Shown here in pieces: positions 10,886 to 20,420 of a stretch of 64,000 nt of DNA (the stretch's first letter is position 1; each line of letters starts with the position of its first letter). Source of the DNA: Natronohydrobacter sp. (GTDB lineage: Bacteria; Pseudomonadota; Alphaproteobacteria; Rhodobacterales; Rhodobacteraceae); NCBI GenBank assembly GCA_030603695.1, contig JAUVXF010000001.1:236638-300637 (forward strand), in the 5' to 3' direction. Under the pieces are notes generated by a model. That model did no database searches and was not told the origin of the DNA. It was given only the letters and a program-made list of their open reading frames with translations. Position numbers and translations under genes: made by a program.

Positions 10886-11051
10886 GCGCGCAATCAAGGG
10901 CTTTAGCCCGCCGCGCATCGCCGGGCCGCCGCCCGGCACGGCGATTTGGCTGCAACCTGCGCATAGCTTCAGTTTCGTTCGGACTTTGCCGCCATAAAGC
11001 GCTTAGCCTCAACGCCAGATCGCCGCACCGCGGCCCAGCGCTGCGCGGCTT
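10886..11051 (+). repeat. MITE-like intergenic repeat, copy A
   Basis: 10911-11051 matches 11170-11310 with 2 mismatches over 141 bp (counted by eye). Confidence 0.9.
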
Positions 11052-11145
11052 GTCTTTCTGCTCCGTCATTGGCGAAGGGCTGGATATCATGTGCAGGGTG
11101 GCGGGCGGATTTGTGGGGTGGCGCATCGCTTGGCCCCCTCACCAG

Positions 11146-11310
11146 GCGCGGGGTCAAGGCCGAAGGCCGCCGCGCATCGCCGGGCCGCCCCCCGGCACGG
11201 CGATTTGGCTGCACCCTGCGCATAGCTTCAGTTTCGTTCGGACTTTGCCGCCATAAAGCGCTTAGCCTCAACGCCAGATCGCCGCACCGCGGCCCAGCGC
11301 TGCGCGGCTT
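11146..11310 (+). repeat. MITE-like intergenic repeat, copy B
   Basis: Direct repeat of copy A at 259 bp offset. Confidence 0.9.
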
Positions 11311-11350
11311 TGCGAATCTCCCCGCACCCCAAGGTGCGGGGCAAGCGCCG

Positions 11351-11821
11351 TTAGAATACGGGTTGCGTGCCGGTTTCTTTCACCGCTTCCATCACCACAT
11401 GCGTAGAGGTGGAGGTGATATGCGGCAGGCCAGAGATATGTTCGGCCAGCACCCGACGGTAAGAGGCTATATCGCGGCTGCGCACCTTCAGCAGGTAATC
11501 AAACGACCCCGCAATCAGGTGGCATTCCTCTATTTCCGGCACATTGCGCACAGCGGCATTGAACGCACGCAAGGCCATTTCCCGCGTATCGGATAATTTG
11601 ATCTCGACAAAGGCGATATGAGATGCGTCTATCTGGGTGGGATCAATCAGCGCGCGATAGCCGATAATCACGCCTTCCGCTTCCAGCCGCCGCAACCGGG
11701 CCTGTGTGGGCGATTTTGTCAGCCCGATTCGGTTGGCCAGTTCGGTAACACTCACGCGGCCATCTATGGCCAACTGGCGCAAGATTGCGTGATCGAAACT
11801 ATCCATGTGGAACTGGGCCAT
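11351..11821 (-). CDS. Lrp/AsnC family transcriptional regulator, divergent from putA (PutR-like)
   Basis: MDSFDHAILRQLAIDGRVSVTELANRIGLTKSPTQARLRRLEAEGVI; divergent from putA. Confidence 0.9.
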   Translation of the reverse strand: MAQFHMDSFDHAILRQLAIDGRVSVTELANRIGLTKSPTQARLRRLEAEGVIIGYRALIDPTQIDASHIAFVEIKLSDTREMALRAFNAAVRNVPEIEECHLIAGSFDYLLKVRSRDIASYRRVLAEHISGLPHITSTSTHVVMEAVKETGTQPVF

Positions 11822-11860
11822 TTTCCTGCCTTTATTAAGTTGGCTAGTCATATTGGCTGT

Positions 11861-11901
11861 TATTTTAGCAAAATAAGGCAGAATGCAACTGCAATTTCTG
11901 C
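11861..11901. promoter_or_regulatory. Candidate Lrp/PutR operator in the lrp-putA divergent region
   Basis: TATTTTagcAAAATA (11861-11875) and GCAGAA-12 nt-TTCTGC (11878-11901). Confidence 0.45.
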
Positions 11902-11935
11902 GATTATCGGCGTATCTTCCTGTAGGGGTTTGCAT

Positions 11936-14900
11936 ATGTCACACGCGCCGTTTCCACCCGTTCCCACCAGCATCACCCATCACAGTTTGCGCGATGAGGG
12001 GGCATGTGTGGATTGGGCCATAGATCACGCCGCGTTGTCCGATATGGCGCGCGCCCAGATCACCGCACAGGCCGCGCAGCTGGTGCAAGATATCCGCAAA
12101 AGCGATTCGCCTGGGCTGATGGAAGTGTTTCTGGCCGAATATGGCCTGTCCACCGAAGAGGGGATTGCGCTGATGTGTCTGGCCGAAGCGCTGTTGCGCG
12201 TGCCCGATGCCGCCACGATGGATGAATTGATCGAAGACAAGATCGCGCCCTCGGATTGGGGGCGGCATTTGGGCAAATCCTCGTCCAGCCTTGTCAATGC
12301 CTCTACCTGGGCCTTGCTGCTGACAGGGCGGGTGCTGGATGAACGCGGCGCAAGTGCGGCGCATCTGCTGCGGGGCGCCATCAAGCGGCTGGGAGAGCCT
12401 GTTATCCGCACCGCCATAGGCCGCGCCATGAAAGAGATGGGCCGCCAATTCGTGCTGGGAGAGACGATTGACAAAGCCATGACCCGCGCCGCCACGCTGG
12501 AAGCGCGTGGCTATAGCTATTCCTACGATATGCTGGGCGAAGCCGCGCGCACCATGGCCGATGCAGACCGCTATCATACGGCCTATGGGCGGGCCATTCG
12601 CGCCATCGGCGCGCGGGCCAGTGGCAATGACATTCGCAGCAATCCGGGTATTTCGGTCAAACTCTCGGCGCTGCACCCGCGCTATGAACTGGCCAAGCGC
12701 GACCGCGTGATGCGCGAGCTTGTGCCGCGCCTGCGCCAATTGGCGCGGCTGGCCTGCGGGCTGGGGCTGGGCTTTAACATCGATGCCGAAGAGGCCGACC
12801 GCCTTGCCCTGTCGTTAGAGGTGATTGGTGCGGTGCTGGCCGATCCTGCGCTGGAAGGCTGGGACGGGTTTGGCGTGGTGGTGCAAGCCTACGGGCCGCG
12901 CGCGGGTGATGTGATAGACTGGCTGGCCACGACCGCCACAGCGCTGGATCGCAAGCTGATGGTGCGGCTGGTGAAAGGGGCCTATTGGGATACCGAAATA
13001 AAGCGCGCGCAGGTGCTGGGGCTGAAGGGCTTTCCCGTGCTGACGCAAAAAGCCGCGACCGATGCAAATTACATAGCCAATGCGCGGAAATTGCTGGCCG
13101 CGCGTGCCCGGATATATCCGCAATTTGCCACCCATAACGCCCATACTGTAGCCGCCATCCTGCATCTGGCCGAAGAAATGGGCGCAGGCGCGCTGGAATA
13201 TGAATTCCAGCGCCTGCATGGCATGGGCGAGAAATTGCACGATCTGGTGCTTGCTGCCAATGGCACGCGCTGCCGGATTTATGCCCCTGTGGGCGCGCAT
13301 AAGGATTTGCTGGCCTATCTGGTGCGGCGGCTGTTGGAGAATGGGGCCAATTCATCCTTTGTGAACCAGATTGTAGATGCCGCCGTGCCGCCGGAACAGG
13401 TGGCCGCCTGCCCCTTTGGCGTGCTGGAGGGCATGGCGCGGGGGCGCAACCCGAAACTGGCCACAGGGCCGGAACTGTTTGGCCCGGCGCGGCGCAATGC
13501 GCGCGGCTGGGATCTGGCCTGCGCGCATGATCTGGACGAAATCGCCACCGCCCGCGCGCCCTTTGCCCGCGCCACCTTTACCGCCGGGCCGTTGCTGGCC
13601 AGCGCGCCACAGGGCGGGGCCGCGTATCAGGCCCATAACCCCGCCAACCCGCAAGATGGTTTGGGCCGGGTTGTGACGGCCTCTGGCGCAGATATCGCGG
13701 CGGCCCTGGGTGCTGCAACCCCGTGGCAGGCCACGGCGCAGGCCCGCGCCGAAGCCTTGTTGCGCGCCGCTGATCTGTATGAGCAGAATTTCGGGCAATT
13801 CTTTGCCCTTTTGGCGCGCGAGGCGGGCAAAACCCAGGCCGATGCCGTGGGAGAATTGCGCGAGGCTGTGGATTTCCTGCGCTACTATGCCGGGCAGGCG
13901 CACAGCCTGCGCACGCCCGCGCGCGGCATATTCACCTGTATCAGCCCTTGGAATTTTCCGCTGGCGATTTTCACAGGCCAGATTGCGGGGGCCTTGGCTG
14001 CGGGCAATGGCGTGCTGGCCAAACCGGCCGAACAAACCCCGATGATCGCCCATCTTGCCACGCAGCTTTTGCATGAAGCGGGCGTGCCGCGTGCGGTGTT
14101 GCAGCTTTTGCCGGGGCCGGGGCCAGAGGTGGGGGCGGCGCTGACATCGGATAGCCGGGTGGCGGGCGTGGCCTTTACCGGCTCTACTGCTACGGCGCTG
14201 CGCATCCGGCGCAACATGGCGCAGCATCTGGCCCCCGGCGCGCCGCTGATTGCCGAAACGGGGGGCTTGAATGCGATGGTGGTGGATAGCACCGCCCTGC
14301 CCGAACAGGCGGTGCGCGATGTGCTGGCCTCTGCGTTCCAATCGGCGGGGCAGCGCTGTTCGGCGCTGCGCTGTCTTTATGTGCAAGAAGATATCGCGGC
14401 AGATTTTCAGCAGATGCTGTTTGGCGCAATGGATGAATTGGCCTTGGGTGATCCGTGGCATTTGCACACTGATATTGGCCCGGTCATAGATACAACCGCG
14501 CGCGACCAGATTGCCGCGTATGTGGCGGCGGCGCGGGCCGAAGGGCGCGTGCTGCATGAACTGCCCATACCGGAGGGCGGCACATTCATTGCCCCTGTCG
14601 TGATTGCCGTGCCCGGAATCGCGGCGCTGGAGCGCGAGGTTTTTGGCCCTGTGCTGCATCTGGCCACCTACCGCGCCGCCGATCTGGACAAGGTATTGGC
14701 GGCGGTGAATGCCACGGGCTACGGGCTGACATTTGGCTTGCATACCCGGATTGATACCCGCGTGCAGCATGTGTTCGAGAGGGTGGAAGCGGGGAATTTC
14801 TATGTCAACCGTAACCAGATTGGCGCGGTTGTGGGCAGCCAGCCTTTTGGCGGCGAAGGGCTGTCCGGCACTGGCCCCAAAGCGGGTGGGCCGCAGTATC

Positions 14901-15319
14901 TGGCGCGGTTTACCCTGCCGGATGGGGCGGCGGGGCCGTTGCCCGCCGTTCAGGATATGCCGGGGCCAACGGGCGAATCGAACCGCCTGCACCGCAGCGC
15001 CCGCTCGCCGCTGTTGTGCCTTGGGCCGGGGGCAGAGCAGGCACAGGCGCAGGCGCGCGCTGTGCGCGCCCTGGGCGGTGTGGCGCTGGTGGCAGAGGAT
15101 TTGCCCGCGCGGCTGGAGGGGATTGGCGGGGTGCTGTTCTGGGGCGAAGAGGGCGCGGCACGCGCCCTTGTCCAGCGCCTTGCCGCCCATGATGGCCCGA
15201 TCCTGCCCCTGATCACCGGGCAGCCCGATGCGGCTCATGTGATGCTGGAGCGTCATCTTTGCGTGGATACCACGGCATCTGGCGGCAATGCGCAACTATT
15301 GGCGGCGATGGGGGCATAA
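11936..15319 (+). CDS. putA: Bifunctional proline dehydrogenase / L-glutamate gamma-semialdehyde dehydrogenase
   Basis: PRODH region (VRLVKGAYWDTEIKRAQ) followed by ALDH domain (AETGGLNAMVVDSTALPEQ, SAFQSAGQRCSALR). Confidence 0.96.
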   Translation: MSHAPFPPVPTSITHHSLRDEGACVDWAIDHAALSDMARAQITAQAAQLVQDIRKSDSPGLMEVFLAEYGLSTEEGIALMCLAEALLRVPDAATMDELIEDKIAPSDWGRHLGKSSSSLVNASTWALLLTGRVLDERGASAAHLLRGAIKRLGEPVIRTAIGRAMKEMGRQFVLGETIDKAMTRAATLEARGYSYSYDMLGEAARTMADADRYHTAYGRAIRAIGARASGNDIRSNPGISVKLSALHPRYELAKRDRVMRELVPRLRQLARLACGLGLGFNIDAEEADRLALSLEVIGAVLADPALEGWDGFGVVVQAYGPRAGDVIDWLATTATALDRKLMVRLVKGAYWDTEIKRAQVLGLKGFPVLTQKAATDANYIANARKLLAARARIYPQFATHNAHTVAAILHLAEEMGAGALEYEFQRLHGMGEKLHDLVLAANGTRCRIYAPVGAHKDLLAYLVRRLLENGANSSFVNQIVDAAVPPEQVAACPFGVLEGMARGRNPKLATGPELFGPARRNARGWDLACAHDLDEIATARAPFARATFTAGPLLASAPQGGAAYQAHNPANPQDGLGRVVTASGADIAAALGAATPWQATAQARAEALLRAADLYEQNFGQFFALLAREAGKTQADAVGELREAVDFLRYYAGQAHSLRTPARGIFTCISPWNFPLAIFTGQIAGALAAGNGVLAKPAEQTPMIAHLATQLLHEAGVPRAVLQLLPGPGPEVGAALTSDSRVAGVAFTGSTATALRIRRNMAQHLAPGAPLIAETGGLNAMVVDSTALPEQAVRDVLASAFQSAGQRCSALRCLYVQEDIAADFQQMLFGAMDELALGDPWHLHTDIGPVIDTTARDQIAAYVAAARAEGRVLHELPIPEGGTFIAPVVIAVPGIAALEREVFGPVLHLATYRAADLDKVLAAVNATGYGLTFGLHTRIDTRVQHVFERVEAGNFYVNRNQIGAVVGSQPFGGEGLSGTGPKAGGPQYLARFTLPDGAAGPLPAVQDMPGPTGESNRLHRSARSPLLCLGPGAEQAQAQARAVRALGGVALVAEDLPARLEGIGGVLFWGEEGAARALVQRLAAHDGPILPLITGQPDAAHVMLERHLCVDTTASGGNAQLLAAMGA

Positions 15320-15481
15320 GCACAAAAGCGGGAACAGGTTTGGGCATAGCGATGCGCCGCGCACAGGGTGGATTAGGTCGCGTGGGCGCGACTGAACACA
15401 ACACGCGCTGATTTTCTGTGTTTTGCGCAATAAACAAAAGGGCAGGTTTGAGCGGTTAGGGGATATTCGGGGAGTGCGCTG

Positions 15482-15650
15482 AGCCGCGCATTGCTGGGCC
15501 GCGGTGCGGCGATCCACCCTTGAGGCTATGTCACTTTATGGCGGCCAAATCCGCGCGAAACTCAGGCTATGCGCTGGTTGCAGCCAAATCGCCGTGCCGG
15601 GGGGCGGCCCGGCGATGCGCGGCGGGCTTCGCCCTTGATTCCGCGCAGGG
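15482..15650 (-). repeat. MITE-like intergenic repeat, copy C (inverted)
   Basis: Reverse complement matches copies A/B at both termini and most of the core. Confidence 0.85.
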
Positions 15651-15737
15651 CAATCAGCTCTGACCGTCCCCACCCCCCTGCATTACTGCCCTTCAGGCCA
15701 GACCCTTCGCGCAGGTGGCAGCCATGCGCCGCCCCGC

Positions 15738-16868
15738 CTATTCGGCGGCCTGCCCTTGGGCGGCTTCTGCCTCTATCTGCGCGGCGCGGCGTTCCACCTG
15801 TTCCACGATATGTTCCACCATATCGGCATTGCTTAGCTTGTGGCTTTGTTTGCCTGCCAGATAGACCATCCCGCTCCCCGCCCCGCCGCCGGTAAAGCCG
15901 ATATCTGTCATCAGCGCCTCTCCCGGCCCATTCACAACACAGCCGATGATCGAGAGGCTCATGGGGGTTTTGATATGGGCCAGACGTTCTTCCAGCAAGG
16001 CCACGGTTTTGATCACATCAAAGCCCTGCCGCGCGCAAGAGGGGCAAGAGATGATATTCACCCCCCGATGGCGCAGGCCAAGGGATTTCAAAATCTCATA
16101 GCCGATTTTCACCTCTTCCACCGGATCGGCCGATAGTGACACGCGGATTGTATCGCCAATCCCCATCCAAAGCAGATTGCCAAGGCCAATGGCGGATTTC
16201 ACAGTGCCTGAAATCATGCCCCCGGCCTCTGTAATGCCCAGATGGATGGGGGCATCCGTGGCCTCTGCCAGCCCCATATAGGCGGCAGAGGCAAGAAACA
16301 CGTCAGAGGCTTTCACGCTGATCTTGAATTCGTGGAAATCATTATCCTGCAAGATGCGGATATGATCGAGGCCGGATTCGATCATGGCATCGGGGCAAGG
16401 CTCTCCGTATTTCTCCAGCAAATGCCGCTCCAACGATCCCGCATTCACCCCGATACGGATAGAACAACCATGATCGCGCGCGGCTTTGATTACCTCGCGC
16501 ACGCGGGCGGCATCGCCAATATTGCCGGGGTTGATGCGCAGGCAGGCGGCGCCAGCCTCTGCGGCCTCTATCGCGCGTTTGTAGTGGAAATGAATATCGG
16601 CCACGATGGGCACAGGGCTTTCCCGCACCACCTCGCGCAGGGCGCGGCTGGCATCTGTATCGGGAACCGAGACGCGCACAATATCCGCGCCCGCCTCTGC
16701 GCAGGCCAGAACCTGACGGATGGTTGCAGGCGCATCGCCGCTATCGGTGTTGGTCATGGTCTGCACCGAGATTGGCGCATCGCCCCCGACAGGCACTTTG
16801 CCCACCATGATCTGTCGCGATTTGCGCCGGGTGATGTTGCGCCATGGGCGGATATGGTTGTGATCCAT
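15738..16868 (-). CDS. ispG: 4-hydroxy-3-methylbut-2-enyl diphosphate synthase (flavodoxin)
   Basis: [65 protein letters not shown]. Confidence 0.96.
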   Translation of the reverse strand: MDHNHIRPWRNITRRKSRQIMVGKVPVGGDAPISVQTMTNTDSGDAPATIRQVLACAEAGADIVRVSVPDTDASRALREVVRESPVPIVADIHFHYKRAIEAAEAGAACLRINPGNIGDAARVREVIKAARDHGCSIRIGVNAGSLERHLLEKYGEPCPDAMIESGLDHIRILQDNDFHEFKISVKASDVFLASAAYMGLAEATDAPIHLGITEAGGMISGTVKSAIGLGNLLWMGIGDTIRVSLSADPVEEVKIGYEILKSLGLRHRGVNIISCPSCARQGFDVIKTVALLEERLAHIKTPMSLSIIGCVVNGPGEALMTDIGFTGGGAGSGMVYLAGKQSHKLSNADMVEHIVEQVERRAAQIEAEAAQGQAAE

Positions 16869-17001
16869 GCGTGACAGGCCCTTTCCTTATATTCCCAAGT
16901 TTACGCCATCGCCGGGGGTGCAGCAATGGGCGCGGCAGGCCCTTGCGCAGATTTCAGGGCAGCGCGCAGCCTTGGCGGCCCAGTGCCGGGGGGCGCAGAA
17001 T

Positions 17002-17030
17002 AAAAAACGCGCCACCTTTGGGGTGGCGCG
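17002..17030 (-). terminator. Rho-independent terminator for the minus-strand RodZ-like gene
   Basis: CGCGCCACC-tttgg-GGTGGCGCG, preceded by AAAAAA on + (T tract on -). Confidence 0.85.
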
Positions 17031-17056
17031 GCGTGGGATTGGGTGTTTTGCCCTGT

Positions 17057-18277
17057 TTATTCGGTCATTTCCGCCACTGCGATAAAATCGCGCAGGGCCT
17101 GATCGTCATTCAGATTGGCCAGTTCAAACCGCTCTGCCACGGCATCTGCCGACAGGGCAATCTGATCCACCACCTGCGCGCCGGGCGCTGTGGGGCCAAA
17201 GGGCTGGCCATTGACCAGCAGATAGACAGACCCGGAATTGCCCGCGCGCAATGTGGCGGGCGCTTCGGTTTGGGGCACGGTATAGCGTTCACCTGCATTC
17301 AAAATCTGTTCAAACAGCACGGTCCCATCTGGCCCGCGCACGCGAATCCAGCTTGGGCGCACGGCCAGAACTTCCACCAAGGGGGGGCCATCTTCGGTTA
17401 CGCGAATTCCATCACCCAGAAAGGGGCCGCCCTCTGCCTCGGCCAGCGCCATTTCAATGGCAGAGCGAATGCCCGTGTCATCCGGCGCTTCGGCGCGCGG
17501 GTTGATGGCAGCAATCGGCCCGTCACGCGAAACGACAATGGGCGTTTCCAGCGCTTCGGCGCGATAATCACGCACCACGCCTTGCGCATTGGCGCTAAAG
17601 CCTGCGCCTTGGCCCCCAATCCGCAAGCCCGGATCTTCCACCGTTGCCATGCGCGGCGCTGCCCCGGCGATAACGGGATCAAGCTCTGCCATCACAGTGG
17701 GCGGTTGATCGGCGGGCGCAAGATTCACGCGCTGCACCTCTTGCAGCACCATCCAGCCGCCATAGCCCAGCCCCACCACCAGCGCCACCATCACCGCGAC
17801 AGAACCAAGCGCCACGGGATCAAGACGCCGCCAGAAGGGATCTGGATCATCTGCCAACCGGGTGCGTGACAGCAACCCTTCGGAAAAATCGCGGCTGGTA
17901 TTCAGATTGGCAGGCGTCTTTGGCAGGGTGCTGCTGCTGGTGCGCTGAAAATCTGTTGAAACGGCAAAACCCGTTTCCGCACAAAACTTTGCAAAAGACC
18001 AATCAGGATCCATGCCCAGATAGCGCGCATAGGATCGCACATATCCGGCAACAAAACTTGCAGCCTCGAATGCTGAAAGATCACCTGATTCGATTGCCGC
18101 GATATAGGTTGCCCGAATATGCAATTCTCTTTGCACATCCAGCAGGGACTTGCCCAAAGTCGCCCGCTCTCCGCGCATCAGATCACCCAGCCGGACTTCG
18201 AAATCATCGAAGCCTACCGCTGTGCTGTGCGATGCTTGTGGTTTATCTGCTCTGGCCTTGCCGCCAAACCATTTCAT
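17057..18277 (-). CDS. RodZ-like helix-turn-helix protein with DUF4115-type C-terminus
   Basis: DLMRGERATLGKSLLDVQRELHIRATYIAAIESGDLSAFEAASFVAGYVRSYARYLG; single TM; C-terminal RPSWIRVRGPDGTVLFEQILNAGERYTVP. Confidence 0.85.
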   Translation of the reverse strand: MKWFGGKARADKPQASHSTAVGFDDFEVRLGDLMRGERATLGKSLLDVQRELHIRATYIAAIESGDLSAFEAASFVAGYVRSYARYLGMDPDWSFAKFCAETGFAVSTDFQRTSSSTLPKTPANLNTSRDFSEGLLSRTRLADDPDPFWRRLDPVALGSVAVMVALVVGLGYGGWMVLQEVQRVNLAPADQPPTVMAELDPVIAGAAPRMATVEDPGLRIGGQGAGFSANAQGVVRDYRAEALETPIVVSRDGPIAAINPRAEAPDDTGIRSAIEMALAEAEGGPFLGDGIRVTEDGPPLVEVLAVRPSWIRVRGPDGTVLFEQILNAGERYTVPQTEAPATLRAGNSGSVYLLVNGQPFGPTAPGAQVVDQIALSADAVAERFELANLNDDQALRDFIAVAEMTE

Positions 18278-18403
18278 TGCCCGCCCCTTAGCCCGAAAAA
18301 CATAGCCCGAAAATCTTAATACCCGCCCGCAGTTTTTACATCTGCGTTACTGACACGAAAGACCATAACGGATTTCGCGGCGATTTGAAGGCTTAATAGT
18401 CTG

Positions 18404-19627
18404 TTAGGCAGAGATTTCGGCACGATTCAGCGCACAATGCGCCCAAAGCCCATCCATTGCGCGCACGACATCATCCATCATGCGCGGATCATGCACGGGC
18501 GAGGGGGTAAAGCGCAGCCGCTCTGTTCCGCGTGGCACTGTGGGGAAGTTGATGGGCTGCACATAAATCCCGTAACGGGCCAGCAACATGTCAGAAATCG
18601 CCTTGCAATGCACGGGATCCCCCACATGGACAGGCACGATATGGCTGCCGTGATCTATAATCGGCAGGCCCAGCCCGCGCAGGCGCATTTTCAGGATGCG
18701 CGCGTTTTCCTGCTGTTTATCGCGCAAATATTGCGCGGTTTTCAGAAACTCTACCGAAGCCACGGCGCCTGCCGCCACGGCAGGGGGGATAGAGGTGGTG
18801 AAAATAAACCCCGGCGCATAAGACCGCACAGCATCGCACATCTTGGCCGAAGCCGCGATATAGCCGCCCATCACGCCATAAGCTTTGGCCAGCGTGCCAT
18901 TGATGATGTCAATCCGGTGCATCAGCCCGTCACGTTCGGCCACGCCTGCGCCGCGGGGGCCATACATGCCCACGGCATGCACTTCATCAATATATGTCAG
19001 CGCGCCAAATTCATCGGCCAGGTCGCAGATTTCCCGGATTGGGCCAAAATCTCCATCCATCGAATAGATGGATTCGAAGGCAATCAGCTTTGGCGCGGCA
19101 GGATCATCCGCCGCCAGCAATTCGCGCAGATGCGCCACATCATTATGGCGGAAAATACGCTTTGCCCCGCCATTGCGCCGCACGCCTTCAATCATAGAGG
19201 CGTGATTCAGGGCATCGGAATAGATAATCAGCCCCGGAAACAGTTTTGGCAGGGTCGAGAGCGTGGCATCATTGGCGATATAAGCAGAGGTAAAGACAAG
19301 CGCCGCTTCTTTCTGGTGCAGATCGGCCAGAGAGGCTTCGAGGCGCTTGTGATACACGGTTGTTCCCGAAATATTGCGCGTGCCGCCTGATCCCGCGCCA
19401 GTTGCTTCCAGCGCTTCGCGCATGGCCTCCAGCACGACGGGCTGTTGCCCCATGCCAAGGTAATCATTGCCGCACCACACAACGATATCTTGTTGCGTGC
19501 CATCTGGCTTTGTCCAGACGGCTTTGGGGAAATGCCCCTTGCGCCGTTCGATATCAATGAAAGTGCGGTAACGGCCTTCTTCATGCAGCCGGTTCAACGC
19601 GGTATCTAGCGCAGCAATATAGTCCAA
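18404..19627 (-). CDS. hemA: 5-aminolevulinate synthase
   Basis: [64 protein letters not shown]. Confidence 0.97.
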   Translation of the reverse strand: MDYIAALDTALNRLHEEGRYRTFIDIERRKGHFPKAVWTKPDGTQQDIVVWCGNDYLGMGQQPVVLEAMREALEATGAGSGGTRNISGTTVYHKRLEASLADLHQKEAALVFTSAYIANDATLSTLPKLFPGLIIYSDALNHASMIEGVRRNGGAKRIFRHNDVAHLRELLAADDPAAPKLIAFESIYSMDGDFGPIREICDLADEFGALTYIDEVHAVGMYGPRGAGVAERDGLMHRIDIINGTLAKAYGVMGGYIAASAKMCDAVRSYAPGFIFTTSIPPAVAAGAVASVEFLKTAQYLRDKQQENARILKMRLRGLGLPIIDHGSHIVPVHVGDPVHCKAISDMLLARYGIYVQPINFPTVPRGTERLRFTPSPVHDPRMMDDVVRAMDGLWAHCALNRAEISA

Positions 19628-19742
19628 AACCCTCTCCCTCGCAGTGATGCTGGGTATAACGATGCTTTTACTGACGATCTGGACAATTGCAACGCCTCAC
19701 GCCCATTCTTCCAGAAGCTAAAGCCCGGTCTCTCTTGCGGCC

Positions 19743-19756
19743 TTGACCTATGTCAA
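19743..19756. promoter_or_regulatory. FNR/FnrL-type binding site upstream of hemA
   Basis: TTGACctatGTCAA perfect dyad ~115-130 bp upstream of the hemA start. Confidence 0.6.
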
Positions 19757-19909
19757 ACCTGCGGGAAAAACAAATCTTTCCCGCGTGGCGCTTCGTCGCA
19801 TCATTTTTCCGGGAGGAACGGGCGTCGGTGCCGGTGCGCGCACCGGCACCCGATTGCGCTGCACCTGCGCCTTCTTTTGCGCCGCTGGCGGGGCAACCCC
19901 CAAGCGCGC

Positions 19910-20311
19910 CTAGCGCGGGGCGACGTCCAGCACCAGCACACAATCCGCACCGCCACTGCGCGCGGCATTGCAGGCGTCCAGCGCGGCGGTGCTGGCGGCC
20001 TCTGCGCTATCCAGCCCGGATAATGCGCTGGCGGATGCAACGGGCATTCCGGCACGCACAAAGCCTTCATCCGGGGCCACGGCCAGCGCGGCAAAGCCCG
20101 CATCTGTGACAAACAGCGCCAAGGCGTCTGGGTTCTGGCCAACCAGCCGCAGGGTCATCATTTCTTCTTCTGTCAGAAACCCATGCGCGAATACCCGCAC
20201 TTCCACCCCATCCATCTGAAAGGTTTCCACTTCTGCCGCCTGAACCCCTAACGCCCCTGCAAGGGCCATTCCCAACACCGCCGCAAAGCCCAGTTTCCGC
20301 ATTCCTGCCAC
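19910..20311 (-). CDS. Conserved hypothetical exported protein next to hemA
   Basis: Signal peptide MRKLGFAAVLGMALAGALGVQAAEVE; 133 aa; same strand as hemA. Confidence 0.65.
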   Translation of the reverse strand: MAGMRKLGFAAVLGMALAGALGVQAAEVETFQMDGVEVRVFAHGFLTEEEMMTLRLVGQNPDALALFVTDAGFAALAVAPDEGFVRAGMPVASASALSGLDSAEAASTAALDACNAARSGGADCVLVLDVAPR

Positions 20312-20420
20312 TCCTCAGAATCACATGTTTTCTGCGCTGCATTATAGCGGGGCCTTGGGGGCTGGACAGCCCCCCGCGCTCTGATAGGGTCGCGCCCAGA
20401 CGAATTATCGGAGTTATCCC

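Noticed and set aside
10969-11271. ORFs encoding QPNRRAGGRPGDARR-type peptides (also 10785-11126, 15569-15895, 25653-25958)
   Set aside because: They arise from the dispersed repeat read in various frames; no RBS or independent coding signal was seen. Treated as repeat artefacts.
13352-15295. Long antisense ORF (647 aa) opposite putA
   Set aside because: Typical GC-rich shadow ORF with low-complexity R/G/Q/H-rich translation; putA on the + strand is unambiguous.
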